Source: Neisseria sp. (GTDB lineage: Bacteria > Pseudomonadota > Gammaproteobacteria > Burkholderiales > Neisseriaceae). From it: a stretch of DNA of 63,530 nucleotides. The notes beneath the pieces are model-generated. The model had not been told where the DNA came from. It did no database searches and worked only from the letters and a program-made list of their open reading frames with translations. Location of the stretch: the NCBI GenBank assembly GCA_030538415.1, contig JAUNTY010000011.1, positions 1 to 63,530 on the forward strand, written 5' to 3'. Below are positions 1-8,336 of the stretch, in pieces. The position numbers and the translations under genes are program-made. Position 1 is the first letter of the stretch. Each line of letters opens with the position of its first letter.

Positions 1-1137
1 CGCAGCAATACCTTGTTTATGCACCTGAGCTACGTACCCTACATCGCCGCAGCGGGCGAAATCAAAACCAAGCCGACCCAGCATTCGGTGAAAGAATTGC
101 GCGAAATCGGCATCCAGCCCGACGTATTGATCTGCCGCATGGACCGCATCCTGCCGGAAGAAGAAAAACGCAAAATCGCCCTGTTCTGCAACGTGGAAGA
201 ACGCGCCGTCATCGGCTGCTACGATTCCGACAGTATCTACAAAATCCCGCAGATGCTGCACGACCAAGGCATCGACAACATCGTTTGCGAACAATTGCAG
301 CTCAACATCCAGCAAGCCGACCTCACCGAGTGGAAAAAAATCGTTTACGCGATTGAAAACCCCAAACACGCGGTCAAAATCGCCATGGTCGGCAAATACG
401 TCGATCTGACCGAGTCTTACAAATCGCTGACCGAAGCGCTGAAACACGCCGGCATCCACACCGACACCGATGTGCAAATCACCTATGTCGACAGCGAAGC
501 CATCGAAAAAGAAGGCGTAGCCGGTCTGCAAGAAATGGACGCGATCCTGGTACCGGGCGGCTTCGGCGTGCGCGGCGTGGAAGGCAAAATTGCCGCGGTG
601 AAATACGCGCGTGAAAACAACATTCCCTATCTCGGCATCTGCCTCGGTATGCAAATCGCCCTGATCGAATATGCCCGCGACGTGGCCGGTATGAAAGGCG
701 CTAATTCAACCGAATTCGACCTCAAAACCCCGTATCCCGTGGTCGGTCTGATTGACGAATGGCAAACCGCCGACGGCAGCGTCGAAACCCGCGACGAAAA
801 CGCCGACCTCGGCGGCACCATGCGTTTGGGCGCGCAGGAAGTCGATTTGAAAGACGGCAGCCTCGCCGCCAAAATCTACGGCAGCACCCAAATCAAAGAA
901 CGCCACCGCCACCGCTACGAAGTCAACAACAACTTCGTCGCCGATTTGGAACAAGCCGGTCTGGTCATCGGCGGCGTATCCGCAGGGCGCGAGCGTTTGG
1001 TGGAAACCATCGAACTGCCGCAACATCCGTGGTTCTTCGCCTGCCAGTTCCACCCCGAGTTCACCTCGACCCCGCGCAAAGGCCACCCGCTCTTTACTGC
1101 CTACATCAAAGCAGCATTAGCAAACAAAAAAGCCTGA
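1..1137 (+). CDS. pyrG: CTP synthase, 5'-truncated by window edge
   Basis: CTP synthase makes CTP from UTP, ATP and glutamine in the cytoplasm. The reading frame is open from base 1 and the first 170 or so residues of a roughly 545-residue enzyme lie outside the window; the visible 378 residues hold the end of the synthetase domain ([20 protein letters not shown]) and the whole class I glutamine amidotransferase domain. The nucleophile lies in GICLGMQ and the His-Glu pair in FHPEFTS. The Met at base 13 is internal, not a start. A DUS hairpin follows. Identification is by strong family resemblance. Confidence 0.97.
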   Translation, partial: RSNTLFMHLSYVPYIAAAGEIKTKPTQHSVKELREIGIQPDVLICRMDRILPEEEKRKIALFCNVEERAVIGCYDSDSIYKIPQMLHDQGIDNIVCEQLQLNIQQADLTEWKKIVYAIENPKHAVKIAMVGKYVDLTESYKSLTEALKHAGIHTDTDVQITYVDSEAIEKEGVAGLQEMDAILVPGGFGVRGVEGKIAAVKYARENNIPYLGICLGMQIALIEYARDVAGMKGANSTEFDLKTPYPVVGLIDEWQTADGSVETRDENADLGGTMRLGAQEVDLKDGSLAAKIYGSTQIKERHRHRYEVNNNFVADLEQAGLVIGGVSAGRERLVETIELPQHPWFFACQFHPEFTSTPRKGHPLFTAYIKAALANKKA

Positions 1138-1167
1138 CAGGCCGTCTGAAAGCGTTTGTTTAAGCAC

Positions 1168-1225
1168 GTTCGGATAAAACACAAGCCGTCTGAAACCTTT
1201 CAGACGGCTTGTGTTTTATCCGAAC
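1168..1225. terminator. Extended DUS hairpin after pyrG
   Basis: A perfect 28-bp inverted repeat with a 2-base loop has the DUS core in both arms, extended outwards by matched A/T-rich sequence. It lies 30 bases after the pyrG stop and probably serves as terminator and uptake signal together. Confidence 0.8.
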
Positions 1226-1276
1226 ACGAAAGCAGCGACATGTCTACAGCAAGCAGGTATATTTCAAGCAGGTATA

Positions 1277-1349
1277 TATAGTGAAAAAACTTACTCTACT
1301 ACTGCGTTACTGCGCCTAGCCGTAGCAGACACTCATTTCTTCGACTATA
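1277..1349. repeat. Short chimeric Correia-type element
   Basis: About 73 bp running from TATAGTGAAAAAACTTACTC to CATTTCTTCGACTATA. Full elements in this window are 104-152 bp with matching ends. This one has two different end types and lacks the half with the CTGTACTGTCTGCGG core, so it is a deletion or recombination product. Confidence 0.75.
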
Positions 1350-1443
1350 GCAAACAGCCGTCTGAAAGTTTATACTGCCAACAGCGGCACGGCATACACA
1401 AACTGCCCGCAGCCCAACCCAATACAATCACAGGAGTAGCTTC

Positions 1444-1830
1444 ATGAACTGGCAAATCGACACCGTCAACCGCATCAACCAAGCCGACGATATGGAAATC
1501 GCCCCCTACCGCGAAGACGGCCAAACCACCGGCACCCTTACCCGCGTGTGGTCGGTGGTGGTGAGCGGCCGTCTGTTTGTACGCGCTTACCGCGGCGCCG
1601 CTTCCAGCTGGTATCAGGCCGCACAGGCGCAACAGGGCGGCATCATCCGCAGCGGCGGCGAAGAAACCACGGTCAAATTCATCAAGGTAGACGACGAACT
1701 GCTCAACGAGCGCGTCGACTCCGCCTACCGCATCAAATACGGCCACAGCAACTACCTTGCCTCCATGATCAGCCCGCGTGCACGCGCCACCAGCATCGAA
1801 ATCGTGCCTGCAGAGAACCTTCCGCTGTAG
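1444..1830 (+). CDS. DUF2255 family protein
   Basis: A 128-residue protein of unknown function. Its pattern (LFVRAYRGAASSWYQAA, then VDSAYRIKYGHSNYL and a final R-A-T-S-I-E-I-V strand) fits the DUF2255 family, small proteins of no proven role often found beside oxidoreductases and regulators. Translation starts at ATG 1444 after a good site (CAGGAG). It stands alone between a truncated Correia-type element and a long inverted repeat, and its stop codon lies inside the left arm of that repeat. The family call is from memory of the pattern. Confidence 0.75.
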   Translation: MNWQIDTVNRINQADDMEIAPYREDGQTTGTLTRVWSVVVSGRLFVRAYRGAASSWYQAAQAQQGGIIRSGGEETTVKFIKVDDELLNERVDSAYRIKYGHSNYLASMISPRARATSIEIVPAENLPL

Positions 1831-1916
1831 GTCGGGCAGTCATGCCCGACATTATCCCGTTTCAGGAAAGCTTTCAGACGGCCCTGGATTGTCGGGCATG
1901 ACTGCCCGACCTACAG
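1825..1916. repeat. 26-bp perfect inverted repeat with self-palindromic arms
   Basis: Arms at 1825-1850 and 1891-1916 are perfect reverse complements, separated by 40 bp holding one DUS. Each arm contains a smaller dyad (GTCGGGCAGTCATGCCCGAC type), so several foldings are possible. The left arm includes the stop codon of the DUF2255 gene. It may act as terminator; it looks like a dispersed repeat unit. Confidence 0.7.
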
Positions 1917-1939
1917 CCAAAATAATCGGCTTGTCGGTT

Positions 1940-2046
1940 TATAGTGAAATCAATATCCAACCGAAGCAAAACAGCGAGTTACAGGCAATACAGCAGTATC
2001 GCCAAGCATGGCAATCCCATATCAGTGTGACAGCGATTTCACTATA
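1940..2046. mobile_element. 107-bp MITE-like element with 12-bp terminal repeats
   Basis: It begins TATAGTGAAATC and ends GATTTCACTATA, a perfect 12-bp terminal inverted repeat. The ends resemble Correia elements, but the interior (GCAAAACAGCGAGTTACAGG and following) shares nothing visible with the Correia core. It lies at the 3' end of the convergent LysR gene. Confidence 0.6.
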
Positions 2047-2050
2047 GACG

Positions 2051-2965
2051 TCAGCCCCGCTCCCACGGCACTTGCGGCTGCCACGCTTCGGCCAGCATAT
2101 CGATAAACTGCCGCACTTTCGGCGACAACTGGCGGCGGCTCGGATACAGCGCCCGTATCGGCACACCTTTGGCCTGAAAATCCGCCAACACCGCTTGCAG
2201 ACGGCCTGCCCGCAAATCCTCCGCCACAATATAGCGCGGAAAATGAACCAGCCCGAAACCGGCGCGGCAGAGCGTCAGCAAGGCTTCGGCGCTGTCAGCG
2301 CTGGCGCGGCCTTTGCCCGTAAACGATACTTCCCGCCCGTCTGCCTGAAAATGCCACGGCGACAACTGCCTGCCGTAAACAAAATGCAGGCATTGGTGCG
2401 CGCGCAAATCAGCAGGCGTTTGCGGCGTGCCGTGCGCGGCCAGATAAGCAGGCGCGGCGCAGGTAATCATGCGGTGAATGCCGACGGTGCGGGCGGAAAA
2501 GCGGCTGTCGGGCGCAGGATCGCCCACCCGCAGCGCCACATCGAAACCTTCCTCAATCAAATCGACATAGCGGTCGCCAAACGAAGCTTCCACCTGCACT
2601 TGCGGCCAGCGGCGCATATAGTCCGCCAGCAAATCGGCCACATACTGCCGCCCCAGAACCAGCGGCGCACTTATCCGCAAGCGGCCGCTCGGTTCGGCAG
2701 TGCGCTGCGCCAGCAGGCTTTCGGCGTTTTCCAATTCTTCCAATACCGCCACGCAGCGTTCAAAAAATATGCCGCCCTCGTCGGTAAGGCTCAGGCTGCG
2801 GGTCGTCCGCTGCAACAAGCGCACATTCAGCCGCGCCTCCAGGCGCGCAATCCGCTTGCCTATGGTAGAACGGGTCAAGCCCAACTGCTTGGCCGCTGCG
2901 GTAAACGAGCCGCTTTTGGCGGCGGCGATAAACGCCGAAACATCGCCGATATTGTTGATTTCCAT
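2051..2965 (-). CDS. LysR-family transcriptional regulator
   Basis: A 304-residue regulator of normal LysR length. The N-terminal winged helix-turn-helix (about residues 1-60) holds the typical SGSFTAAAKQLGLTRSTIGK stretch; the rest is the periplasmic-binding-like effector domain (PSGRLRISAPLVLGRQYVAD). It reads divergently from the LLM flavin oxidoreductase at 3060, with 94 bp between the starts, so it probably controls that gene. It resembles the group that regulates oxidoreductases, but no effector can be named. Confidence 0.92.
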   Translation of the reverse strand: MEINNIGDVSAFIAAAKSGSFTAAAKQLGLTRSTIGKRIARLEARLNVRLLQRTTRSLSLTDEGGIFFERCVAVLEELENAESLLAQRTAEPSGRLRISAPLVLGRQYVADLLADYMRRWPQVQVEASFGDRYVDLIEEGFDVALRVGDPAPDSRFSARTVGIHRMITCAAPAYLAAHGTPQTPADLRAHQCLHFVYGRQLSPWHFQADGREVSFTGKGRASADSAEALLTLCRAGFGLVHFPRYIVAEDLRAGRLQAVLADFQAKGVPIRALYPSRRQLSPKVRQFIDMLAEAWQPQVPWERG

Positions 2966-3059
2966 CCTGCGCCTTTTCCGCCCTTGATTGGGGAAACCTA
3001 TTCCCGAATATTTGCAGTATTATCCGTTTCGTCAAATAAATTATCAAGAGGAAACCCGC

Positions 3060-4148
3060 ATGAGCCAACTTACCCTCCCCGCCCATCTGCAAAACCACGC
3101 CGGTTTTGCCCGCACCTTTATCCCCGGCAAGCTCACCCTCGGCCTGATTGCCCCTTTCAAAGGCTATGCCGAAACCGCCATTCCGAGCATGAACGACTTC
3201 GCGCAACTGGCGAAAATAGCCGACCGCGGCGGCGTATCGGCTTTGTGGGTGCGCGACGTGCCGTTTTACGACCCCAATTTCGGCGATGTCGGCCAAGGCC
3301 ATGATGTCGCGGTCACCCTCGGCTATCTGGCCGCCATCACCGAACACATCGCCATCGGCACCGCAGGCTACGTCAGCCCCCTGCGCGACCCGATTCTGAC
3401 CGCCAAAGAAGCCGCCTCTGCCGACCAATTCAGCAACGGCCGCTTTATGCTCGGCCTCTCCAGCGGCGACCGGCCGGTGGAATACCCCGCCTTCGGCAAG
3501 GATTTCGACAACCGCGGCGAGCGTTTCCGCGAAAATTGGGACATCATCCGCACCCTCACCGAAACATCGTTTCCGCGCAAAGAAACAAAATTCGGCGGCA
3601 CATTCGACGGCAGCATCGACCTCGTACCCAAACCCGTCGGCGCGCGCCTGCCCATGCTCACCATCGGCCGCAGCCGTCAGGATTTGCGCTGGTTTGCCAA
3701 CCAATCCGATGCCTGGATTTGGCACGGCATCGACCCGCAGCAAATCGGCAAAATCATCGGCACGATTGAAGAATTGGGTGACGGCCAAACCTGGCATCCC
3801 TTCGGCTATGCCAACTTTGTCGAGCTGCTGGAAGACCCCGACGCACCCGCCAAACTCTACAACAACATCTATCTGCGCGGCGGCGCCAACAGTCTTGTGG
3901 AATATTGGCAAGCGCAGGAAGCGCAAGGCGTGGCGCACATCACCGTCAACCTCAAGCCCACCCGCCGCAATGCCCTTGAAACCATGCAGGATTTCGTCGA
4001 AAACATCGTGCCGCACTTCCCCGCCGGGGCAGCGGCAGGCAGCATAGACAGCCACGCCGCCGAAGCGGGCTTCAGCGGGCAGGAATTGGCACAAGCCGGC
4101 GGCTTCGGCGAGCAATTCCGCCAGTCGTTTAAAGACGCGGAAAAATAA
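3060..4148 (+). CDS. LLM-class flavin-dependent oxidoreductase
   Basis: A 362-residue luciferase-like monooxygenase that would use FMN and reduced flavin or F420-type chemistry on an unknown substrate. Family features include ADRGGVSALWVRDVPFYDP, IAIGTAGYVSPLRDP and GRFMLGLSSGDRP. The start at 3060 is chosen over an in-frame ATG at 2988 because it follows GAGGAAACCCGC and because the upstream part carries no family similarity. It is divergent from a LysR regulator that probably controls it. Confidence 0.88.
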   Translation: MSQLTLPAHLQNHAGFARTFIPGKLTLGLIAPFKGYAETAIPSMNDFAQLAKIADRGGVSALWVRDVPFYDPNFGDVGQGHDVAVTLGYLAAITEHIAIGTAGYVSPLRDPILTAKEAASADQFSNGRFMLGLSSGDRPVEYPAFGKDFDNRGERFRENWDIIRTLTETSFPRKETKFGGTFDGSIDLVPKPVGARLPMLTIGRSRQDLRWFANQSDAWIWHGIDPQQIGKIIGTIEELGDGQTWHPFGYANFVELLEDPDAPAKLYNNIYLRGGANSLVEYWQAQEAQGVAHITVNLKPTRRNALETMQDFVENIVPHFPAGAAAGSIDSHAAEAGFSGQELAQAGGFGEQFRQSFKDAEK

Positions 4149-4621
4149 GGCAGAGGCCGTCTGAACACCACCGGCTGCGAAACAACGACATCGCGGGCAC
4201 GACAAAGCCGCAGGATAAGCCGGTTTCAATTCCCCCGTCGGCAGACAGGCTTTTGATGACGTAGCGAATTTTGCCGATAAAGTGGCTGTCGCCTACATCA
4301 CCGAGCAACACCAAAGCCACGGCTGAAAAGACAAACGCGCCGCATCACAACCGGCAAACCGCCTCAGGCCGTCTGAATCCCTTTTCAGACGGTCTTTCAA
4401 CATATTGCCAAGGCCGTCTGAAAATTCATCTGCGCCCTCTTGACTGGTTTCGGGCAAACGTATAGATTGTCAGCAATCCCTTTGACAACCCGTTTAACAT
4501 TTTTTATTCATGAACGCTTTTCCCATCAGTTGGCACAATTTTATTGATTACATTCAAGCTTCATGACGTTTGCCATCGATAAAATTCTGTCGGCTGCCTT
4601 AACCGCAAGCCAGGAGGAATC
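4149..4621. other. Intergenic stretch with DUS copies
   Basis: This 473-bp gap holds a DUS at 4157, a pair around 4368-4395 with one imperfect arm, a further single copy near 4411 and a possible patA promoter. A reverse-strand frame near 4130-4320 resembles no protein I know; it could be an eroded gene. Confidence 0.5.
4482..4510 (+). promoter_or_regulatory. Possible sigma-70 promoter for patA
   Basis: TTGACA at 4482-4487 and TATTCA at 4505-4510 are 17 bp apart, about 110 bp before the patA start. The -10 box is imperfect. Confidence 0.4.
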
Positions 4622-6010
4622 ATGTCGAAGCAAAGCCCCCCCACCCCAGCGAGCAGGAATATCGACGAAGCCAGTCGGGAAGCCGCGCGCATCCTTGATG
4701 TTATCAACACCCCCGAAGCCGATTTGACCGACGAGCAGCGCCGCTGGGTATCCTCCAACGTGGCCGACAACTTCGCCAACCACGTCAACAAAGGCTTTCT
4801 CAACTACCGCAAATCCGTTACCGAAACCACCGATTTCGCCCTCACCGACTGGTGCGGCGAAGGCTCGATTCTGCGCGACATCATGGGACGCGAGTATATC
4901 GACATGCTCGGCGGCTTCGGCCTCTACGGCCCCGGCATCCGCCACCCCAAAATCGTCGCCGCCGTCAAAGCGCAGCTTGACCGCAGCCCGCAATACAGCC
5001 AGGAAATGCTCGACCCCCTGCGCGGCCAGTTGGCCAAGGTATTGGCCAAGCTCACCCCCGGCGATTTGCAATACGGCTTTTTCGCCAACAGCGGCACTGA
5101 GGCGGTAGACGGCGCGATGAAGCTCGCCAAGCTCTACACCGGCCGGCGCGGCTTTATTTCCACCACCGGCGGCTTTCACGGCAAATCGCTGGGCGCGCTC
5201 TCGCTGTTGGGCAAATTCGTTTACCGCGAGCCATTGCTGCCCTTGCTCGGCGGCGTGCGCCATGTGCCCTATGGCGATGCCGATGCGGTGGAGCAGCTGT
5301 TGCGCATCGCCGACTCGGTGGGCAGCATGGATGTGGCGGGCGTGGTGGTGGAGCCGGTACAGGGCGAAGCGGGCGCGATTGTGCCGCCCGATGATTACTG
5401 GCCGCGCCTGCGCGAAATCTGCAGCCGCTACGGCGTGCTTTTGATTGCCGACGAAGTGCAAACCGGCTTCGGCCGCACCGGCAAGATTTTCGGCGTCGAC
5501 CACTGGAATGTCGCGCCCGACATCATCTGCTTCGGCAAGGCTTTGGGCGGCGGCGTGGTGCCGATGTCGGGCTTTTTCTCCAGCGCCGAAATCTGGTCGT
5601 GCCTCGAGCCGAATCCGTTTATGCACACCACCACCACCGGCGGCAACCCCCTGGCCTGCGCCGCCGCGCTGGCGGGCATCAGCGTGATGCTGGAGGAAGA
5701 CCTGCCCGCCCAAGCCGCCGAAAAAGGCGAATACCTGATGAAAAAAATCGGCCTCTTGCGCAACAAATACCCGCATGTATTGAAAGACATCCGCGGCAAA
5801 GGCCTGTTGCTGGCGATGGTGTTTGAAAACGACGAAATCGGCTACAAAGTGGTATCCGGCCTCTTCAAACGCCATGTGCTCACCTCGGGCACGCTCAACA
5901 ATTCATCGGTGGTGCGGCTCGAGCCCGCGCTGAACATCCCGTATGAATTGCTGGACGAAGTTTTGCTGCGGCTGGAAGACACGCTCAAAAGCGTGAGCGA
6001 AAGCATGTAA
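4622..6010 (+). CDS. patA: Putrescine aminotransferase
   Basis: A PLP-dependent class III aminotransferase (462 residues; E. coli PatA/YgjG has about 459) that moves the amino group of putrescine to 2-oxoglutarate, giving 4-aminobutanal. The PLP-binding GTEAVDGAMKLAK, LLIADEVQTGFGRTG and lysine region FGKALGGGVVPMSG are intact, and the N-terminal extension is of the PatA type rather than ornithine aminotransferase. A strong ribosome site (AGGAGG) precedes the ATG. The next gene is the matching aldehyde dehydrogenase, which supports the substrate call. Confidence 0.92.
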   Translation: MSKQSPPTPASRNIDEASREAARILDVINTPEADLTDEQRRWVSSNVADNFANHVNKGFLNYRKSVTETTDFALTDWCGEGSILRDIMGREYIDMLGGFGLYGPGIRHPKIVAAVKAQLDRSPQYSQEMLDPLRGQLAKVLAKLTPGDLQYGFFANSGTEAVDGAMKLAKLYTGRRGFISTTGGFHGKSLGALSLLGKFVYREPLLPLLGGVRHVPYGDADAVEQLLRIADSVGSMDVAGVVVEPVQGEAGAIVPPDDYWPRLREICSRYGVLLIADEVQTGFGRTGKIFGVDHWNVAPDIICFGKALGGGVVPMSGFFSSAEIWSCLEPNPFMHTTTTGGNPLACAAALAGISVMLEEDLPAQAAEKGEYLMKKIGLLRNKYPHVLKDIRGKGLLLAMVFENDEIGYKVVSGLFKRHVLTSGTLNNSSVVRLEPALNIPYELLDEVLLRLEDTLKSVSESM

Positions 6011-6015
6011 ACCAC

Positions 6016-6048
6016 AGGCCGTCTGAAAGCATTGCTTTCAGACGGCCT
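6016..6048. terminator. DUS hairpin between patA and patD
   Basis: A 15-bp perfect inverted repeat with a 3-base loop containing two opposed AG-DUS copies. It would partly uncouple patD from patA. Confidence 0.65.
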
Positions 6049-6090
6049 TGATATTGCAAATAAATTTTCACGGCAACAAGGAGAAACGCG

Positions 6091-7521
6091 ATGGAATACG
6101 GATTATGGATTAACGGCGCCTGGCAAAGCGGCGCAGGCGTGATTGATGTCGAAAACCCGGCCAGCGGCGAAACCGTGGCGCAAGTGGCCGCAGCAGGCGA
6201 AAAAGAAGTCAACGCCGCCGTGGCCGCCGCCAAAACAGCCTTCGACGACGGCCGCTGGAGCAAGCTCGCCCCGGGGGCGCGCGCCGAAGTGTTGTGGAAG
6301 ATGGCCGACATCATCGAAGCGCGCACCGACGAGCTCGCCAAAATCGAAACCGAAGACAGCGGCAAGCCCTACGAATTCATCAGCAAAGGCGGCGATTTGC
6401 CGTTTGTGGTCGATAACCTGCGCTTCTTTGCTGCCGCCGCCCGCGATACCGGCGGCAGCCGCGCGGGCGAATACAACAGCGCCTACACCTCCATGCTGCG
6501 TCGCGAGCCCTGCGGCGCCACCGCAGGCATCGCCCCGTGGAACTACCCGCTCCTGATGGCCGCCTGGAAAATCGGCCCCGCGCTGGCGGCAGGCTGCACC
6601 TCCGTTATCAAGCCTTCCGAGCTCACCCCGCGCACCACGCTGCTACTCGGCGAAATCGCGCAAGAAGCCGGCCTGCCCGACGGTGTGTTGAACATCATTA
6701 CCGGCGCGGGCGACACCGGCAAAGCCATTGTCGCCCACCCCGATTTGCAGCTGGTGAGCCTCACCGGCTCCAGCGACACCGGCAAATTCATCATGCGCTC
6801 CGCCGCCGACACCCTCAAGCGCGTGCATCTGGAGCTCGGCGGCAAAGCACCGCTGATTGTGTTCGGCGATGCCGACATCGCGCTGGCGGCCGAAAAAGCG
6901 GCATTCGGCGGCTTTATCAATTCCGGCCAGGACTGCACCGCCGCCACCCGCATCCTCGTACACGAATCGGTGCAAGAAAAATTCACCGAAGCCTTGCTGG
7001 CCGCCGCGCAAAACTTCAAAGTCGGCCTGCCGTTTGACGAAGGTACCATGATGGGGCCGCTGATTTCCGGCAAACAGCTCGAACGTGTGGCGGGCTTTGT
7101 GGCGCGCGCCCAGGCAGCAGGTGCACAAACCCTGTTCGGCGGCCACACCCTCGATTTCGGCGGCGGCCATTATTACAGCCCCACCCTGCTCACCCATGTC
7201 GACCAGCAGGCCGAAATCGTGCAAAACGAAGTGTTCGGCCCGGTGATGACCATTCAGAGCTTCGCCACCGACGAGCAGGCGCTCACGCTCGCCAACGACG
7301 TGCGCTTCGGTCTGGCTTCCTCCGTATTCACCACCGACATCGCCCGCGCCATGCGCTTCTCTTCCGACTTGCGCTTCGGCACCGTGTGGGTAAACGACCA
7401 CCTGCCGCTCACCTCCGAAACCCCGCACGGCGGCTTCAAGCAATCGGGCTTCGGCAAGGATTTGTCAGCCGAAGCCGTGGGCGATTACCTGATTACCAAA
7501 CATGTGATGATTGCGCGTTAA
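6091..7521 (+). CDS. patD: Gamma-aminobutyraldehyde dehydrogenase
   Basis: An NAD-dependent aldehyde dehydrogenase (476 residues) that would oxidise 4-aminobutanal to GABA, the second step of putrescine breakdown. Visible features are the general base in HLELGGKAPLIV, the catalytic cysteine in NSGQDCTAATRI (the GQDC form is usual in this subfamily), the start of the fold (ENPASGETVAQV) and the PHGGFKQSGFGKDLS end. It lies 80 bp after patA, past a DUS hairpin. The substrate is inferred from subfamily and neighbour. Confidence 0.9.
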   Translation: MEYGLWINGAWQSGAGVIDVENPASGETVAQVAAAGEKEVNAAVAAAKTAFDDGRWSKLAPGARAEVLWKMADIIEARTDELAKIETEDSGKPYEFISKGGDLPFVVDNLRFFAAAARDTGGSRAGEYNSAYTSMLRREPCGATAGIAPWNYPLLMAAWKIGPALAAGCTSVIKPSELTPRTTLLLGEIAQEAGLPDGVLNIITGAGDTGKAIVAHPDLQLVSLTGSSDTGKFIMRSAADTLKRVHLELGGKAPLIVFGDADIALAAEKAAFGGFINSGQDCTAATRILVHESVQEKFTEALLAAAQNFKVGLPFDEGTMMGPLISGKQLERVAGFVARAQAAGAQTLFGGHTLDFGGGHYYSPTLLTHVDQQAEIVQNEVFGPVMTIQSFATDEQALTLANDVRFGLASSVFTTDIARAMRFSSDLRFGTVWVNDHLPLTSETPHGGFKQSGFGKDLSAEAVGDYLITKHVMIAR

Positions 7522-7541
7522 GCAAACCGCGCATTATGCAG

Positions 7542-7576
7542 CAAGGCCGTCTGAACGCAGCTTTCAGACGGCCTTG
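7542..7576. terminator. DUS hairpin after patD
   Basis: Opposed AG-DUS copies with extended pairing (CAAGGCCGTCTGAA and its complement) lie about 20 bp after the patD stop and before the convergent MerR gene. Confidence 0.7.
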
Positions 7577-7663
7577 TCAACAATCTGCCCAAGAAAAACA
7601 TGCAGGGAAGTTGTTTATAGACAACAACCGCCTATTCTGTTATTTCCGCCGCAGGCCGAGCGG

Positions 7664-8044
7664 TCATGCCCGGCCATCCTGCTCGTGCCGCGCTATCTTT
7701 TCCCGATAAATGTCTATTTTCAAATCCAGTTTTTCCTGATGCTGCAACAACAGGGCGATTTGCCGGTTGAGCTGTTGCCGGTGCTGCACCAGCATCGCCA
7801 TGCGTTCACCGAGGCTTTCGTCGCCCGCCGCCCGCAACAAGGCATAACGCTTGATTTCTTTAATCGGCATGCCGGTTTCTTTCAGACGTTTGATGAATTC
7901 CGCCCATTCGATATCCTTGGCGGCATAGCGGCGGCGGTTGGCCGCATTGCGTTCGGGCACAATCAGCTCTTCCTGCTCGTAATAGCGCAGCGTGTGGATG
8001 CCGAGCTGCGTCAGCGCGGTAAATTCGCCGATGGAATAAAACAT
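7664..8044 (-). CDS. MerR-family transcriptional regulator
   Basis: A 126-residue MerR-type regulator: N-terminal winged helix (FYSIGEFTALTQLGIHTLRY, then EQEELIVPERNAANRRRY) followed by a long coiled-coil helix and short tail. There is no cysteine at all, so metal- or thiol-sensing by the usual ligands is unlikely; it resembles the AdhR-like branch. Its ATG follows an excellent ribosome site (AGGAGG). It reads divergently from the SDR gene at 8337, and a MerR-type promoter with its dyad lies between them. Confidence 0.92.
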   Translation of the reverse strand: MFYSIGEFTALTQLGIHTLRYYEQEELIVPERNAANRRRYAAKDIEWAEFIKRLKETGMPIKEIKRYALLRAAGDESLGERMAMLVQHRQQLNRQIALLLQHQEKLDLKIDIYREKIARHEQDGRA

Positions 8045-8063
8045 ACAATCCTCCTTTTTTCGC

Positions 8064-8094
8064 TTGATGTAGAGCTTACTCTACATTGTATAGT
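8064..8094 (+). promoter_or_regulatory. MerR-type promoter with 19-bp spacer and dyad
   Basis: TTGATG at 8064-8069 and TATAGT at 8089-8094 are separated by 19 bp, the over-long spacer typical of MerR-controlled promoters. The spacer holds the perfect dyad GTAGAGCTTACTCTAC (8069-8084). The -10 hexamer is the first six bases of a Correia-type element. It points to the SDR gene at 8337, about 240 bp downstream. Confidence 0.7.
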
Positions 8095-8184
8095 GGATTG
8101 AAAATAAAAAGGAGGCAAGGCGGTGAGTCGTTAAGTGCGACAAGGCGAGCCGACGCCGTATCGTTTTTATTTTAGTTCACTATA
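8089..8184. repeat. Correia-type element, 96 bp
   Basis: It begins TATAGTGGATTGAAAATAAA and ends TTTAGTTCACTATA, with a core containing GGCAAGGCGG and ACAAGGCGAGCCGACGCCGT. Its TATAGTGGATT start is close to the classic pathogenic-Neisseria Correia end. Confidence 0.75.
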
Positions 8185-8301
8185 ATCGTTTCAATTTAGA
8201 TTGAGACAAGGCAGCAAGCCGCAGACAGTACAAGTAGTACGGCCAGGCGCAGCAACGCGGTAGTAGAGTAAGTTTTTTCACTATAAATTGAAACGACTAT
8301 A
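8181..8301. repeat. Composite Correia-type element
   Basis: From TATAATCGTTTCAATTTAG through the core AGGCAGCAAGCCGCAGACAG to a TATAGTG-type end (reverse orientation) at 8284, followed at once by a second end AAATTGAAACGACTATA to 8301. It shares TATA with the preceding element. The ends do not pair as in a simple insertion, so the region is rearranged. It forms the leader before the SDR gene. Confidence 0.7.
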
Positions 8302-8336
8302 TCTTTTGTTTACTCCGTCACCCAAGGAAATTCACC

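Noticed and set aside
2760-4229. 489-codon reverse-strand open frame
   Set aside because: It covers the LLM oxidoreductase antisense and is Gly/Ala/Val-rich with no motif; a shadow of a GC-rich gene.
4129-4320. 63-codon reverse-strand frame as a gene remnant
   Set aside because: It looks somewhat protein-like but matches nothing I know and has no ribosome site; too weak to list as a pseudogene.
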